From positions 1-14,726 of the forward strand of contig DASPKO010000083.1 in the NCBI GenBank assembly GCA_035628055.1: a stretch of 14,726 nt of DNA, given 5' to 3'. The stretch is from DASPKO01 sp035628055. GTDB taxonomy: Bacteria; Planctomycetota; Phycisphaerae; Phycisphaerales; UBA1924. Position numbers and translations under genes: made by a program. Shown in pieces: positions 13,438-14,726 of the stretch. Within the stretch, counting starts at the first letter, position 1; each line of letters starts with the position of its first letter. The notes beneath the pieces were generated by a model. That model was given only the letters and a program-made list of their open reading frames with translations. It ran no database searches and was not told the DNA's origin.

Positions 13438-14454
13438 TCACAGCCACCGACAGGCCCAGGCCTGCTCGCTGCCCGCGTCCACCGGCCCGGCCCCGGCGTC
13501 CCGGGCCATCTGCGCAAACTCCTCCCCGGTGACCCGGTCCAGGAAGACCGGCACCGCCTCCCCCTCGTCCCGCTCCGCGGCCGGCACCAGCTCGGCCGTC
13601 GCCTCGGTGGCCAGGGTCTCCGCGGCGCCGAGCGAGCCGGCCGTCAGGAGCACCTCCGCGTAGCGCGCCGCGGGCGGGGGGCCACCCTTGGCCTCGCTCT
13701 CGGGCTCGGCGAGGGGCTCCCAGCGCACCAGGCACCGCCACCCCGTGATGCCCAGGGGGTGCTCCTCATCGTCGACGTTCTGCTCCGAATCGATGTTGAG
13801 CACCAGGCCCCACTCGTCGCGGAGCTCCTCGATGATCTCGTCGGCGTTGAGCAGGTCCGAGCGGTCCTCGGGCGCCTCGAGAACGGTGCGGTGCTCGTGG
13901 GTCACCGAGTCGGTCGTCGCCAGCTCCTCCACTTCCTGCACGTCGAAGGCGGCGAGCACCGCCTCCACCCGGTCGCGCAGCGGCGCCTCCACCCGCACCG
14001 TCACGAGCTTGTGCTCGTCGACGAAGATGTAGACAAAGGGCTCCTCGCTCATCGCCCCCAGACCCACCAGCCCGTCCTCGAAGAAGAAGCCGCGGTACCG
14101 CCGCATCGCGTCCACGAGCCGCTCCTGGCCCACCAGGTCATAGCTGACGTAGGGGTCCACTTCGCGGAAGGCGTCGTGTCCGAGGAAGTCGACGATCGGA
14201 TAGATCCGCCCGGGGAGGAGCGTCAGCAGCGAGCGCACCAGCGCTTCGAGCCGCGTCGCCGAGATCATGATCTCGAAGGCGTACCGGTCGGGCCACTCCT
14301 CCCACTCCCCCTCGTCGTCCCCGTCCGCCGGCTCGAACCAGACCGTGTACCCCTCGCGCGCCGCCAGCGGCTCCACCGGGTAGGCGCCCAGCGGGAAGCT
14401 CACCCCTGCCATCACCACCCGCTTGATGGACTGGTCGACGCGGCACCGGGGCAT
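13438..14454 (-). CDS. Acidic conserved-looking protein of unknown function
   Basis: I do not recognise this 338-residue protein. It is strongly acidic (DGDDEGEWEEW near 45-55, QNVDDEEH, ERDEGE) with no signal peptide or membrane segment, so probably cytoplasmic. The sequence is well structured, with alternating hydrophobic stretches (PFVYIFVDEHKLVTVRVEAP, LRDEWGLVLNIDSE) that suggest alpha/beta domains, an Ala/Glu-rich C-terminal third, and no catalytic signature I can identify. I chose ATG 14454. It has AAGGAGG upstream, though at a long 14-base spacing, and a TACAGT hexamer at 14483-14488 could be its -10. GTG 14484 and ATG 14412 are alternatives. It is divergent from the CoaX-like gene and upstream of the secretin, which has its own promoter. 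Confidence 0.65.
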   Translation of the reverse strand: MPRCRVDQSIKRVVMAGVSFPLGAYPVEPLAAREGYTVWFEPADGDDEGEWEEWPDRYAFEIMISATRLEALVRSLLTLLPGRIYPIVDFLGHDAFREVDPYVSYDLVGQERLVDAMRRYRGFFFEDGLVGLGAMSEEPFVYIFVDEHKLVTVRVEAPLRDRVEAVLAAFDVQEVEELATTDSVTHEHRTVLEAPEDRSDLLNADEIIEELRDEWGLVLNIDSEQNVDDEEHPLGITGWRCLVRWEPLAEPESEAKGGPPPAARYAEVLLTAGSLGAAETLATEATAELVPAAERDEGEAVPVFLDRVTGEEFAQMARDAGAGPVDAGSEQAWACRWL

Positions 14455-14482
14455 GTTTCGCGACTGGGCCTCCTTCGAGCCC

Positions 14483-14488
14483 ACTGTA
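14483..14488 (-). promoter_or_regulatory. Possible -10 box of the acidic hypothetical gene
   Basis: Minus-strand TACAGT would start transcription near 14476, just before AAGGAGG (14469-14475) and 22 bases from ATG 14454. It overlaps the alternative GTG 14484, which would argue against that start. No -35 is seen. Confidence 0.25.
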
Positions 14489-14520
14489 CCCCCGCGCCCC
14501 GAGCACGCGGCGCCCGTCCC

Positions 14521-14526
14521 TAGAGT
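14521..14526 (+). promoter_or_regulatory. Candidate -10 box of a leaderless CoaX-like mRNA
   Basis: TAGAGT ends six bases before ATG 14533, with CGGCCC between and no Shine-Dalgarno. The expected transcription start coincides with the ATG. No -35 is recognisable. Confidence 0.42.
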
Positions 14527-14532
14527 CGGCCC

Positions 14533-14726
14533 ATGACTCCCGCTCCCCTGGTTCTCGTGAGCGTCGGGAACACGCGGACGCGCTACGCCCTGGCCCGCGA
14601 CGGCCAGCTCAACCCCGGCGTCAGCATCCCCAACCGCGACCTCGCGGAAGACGCCGGCCCGCTCCTCGAGGCCGGTGGCCCGCTCGCCCCGGTTCTGATC
14701 GCCTCGGTCAACGAGCCCGTCGCCGC
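14533..14726 (+). CDS. coaX: Type III pantothenate kinase-like protein, 3' end outside the window
   Basis: The first 64 residues are visible and the rest is cut off. CoaX phosphorylates pantothenate in the first step of coenzyme A synthesis and belongs to the ASKHA fold. The N-terminal strand VLVSVGNTRTRYALARDGQL matches the family's phosphate-binding start (usually D-I/V-G-N-T), and VLIASVN matches the next conserved strand, usually IASVN or VSSVV. The usual invariant Asp before VGNT is Ser here. The start is ATG 14533, with TAGAGT six bases upstream and no Shine-Dalgarno. It is divergent from the acidic hypothetical gene. The family is likely; activity cannot be judged without the remaining sequence, and an ASKHA relative is the main alternative. 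Confidence 0.65.
   Translation, partial: MTPAPLVLVSVGNTRTRYALARDGQLNPGVSIPNRDLAEDAGPLLEAGGPLAPVLIASVNEPVA

Overview
This window is very GC-rich (roughly 70% by eye) and densely packed, with 14 protein-coding genes, two of them cut by the window edges. It looks like chromosomal housekeeping DNA from a Gram-negative bacterium. My best guess is a planctomycete of the Phycisphaerae type. That rests on an HU-type protein with a Lys/Pro-rich tail, a very large TPR-plus-secretin protein, LpxK, a STAS/anti-sigma kinase pair and the extreme GC content. It is a judgement, not a proof. I see no tRNA, rRNA, CRISPR array, insertion sequence, phage gene or attachment site.

Layout, left to right: the end of a GAF/receiver-domain regulator (+); maf nucleotide pyrophosphatase (-); a nitrilase-superfamily omega-amidase-like hydrolase (+); an HU-family DNA-binding protein (+); a family 2 glycosyltransferase (+); recA with a long Ala/Pro-rich N-terminal extension (-); a zinc-ribbon membrane protein and an orphan beta-class DNA methyltransferase, probably one operon (-); lpxK (+); an RsbW-like anti-sigma kinase and its STAS antagonist (-); a 1191-residue secretin with its own signal peptide and TPR-like regions (-); an acidic protein of unknown function (-); and the start of a CoaX-like type III pantothenate kinase (+). 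No intergenic gap exceeds about 265 bases.

The genes do not form one pathway. Themes are genome maintenance (RecA, HU, the methyltransferase, Maf), the cell envelope (LpxK, secretin, glycosyltransferase, membrane protein) and signalling (GAF-receiver protein, STAS/kinase partner-switching pair). The methyltransferase has no restriction enzyme beside it, and the STAS/kinase pair has no sigma factor or phosphatase beside it.

The most informative signals are in the short intergenic regions. Good sigma70-type promoters with 17-bp spacers sit upstream of recA, HU and the secretin. Two of these carry inverted repeats that look like operators. Genes with clear Shine-Dalgarno sequences have promoters far upstream or none that I can see. 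Four genes without a Shine-Dalgarno have a TANNNT hexamer only 5-8 bases before the start codon, the signature of leaderless transcripts. Two convergent gene pairs end inside hairpins that contain or enclose both stop codons. I found no clearly novel multi-gene system; the regulatory architecture is the part most worth a second look.
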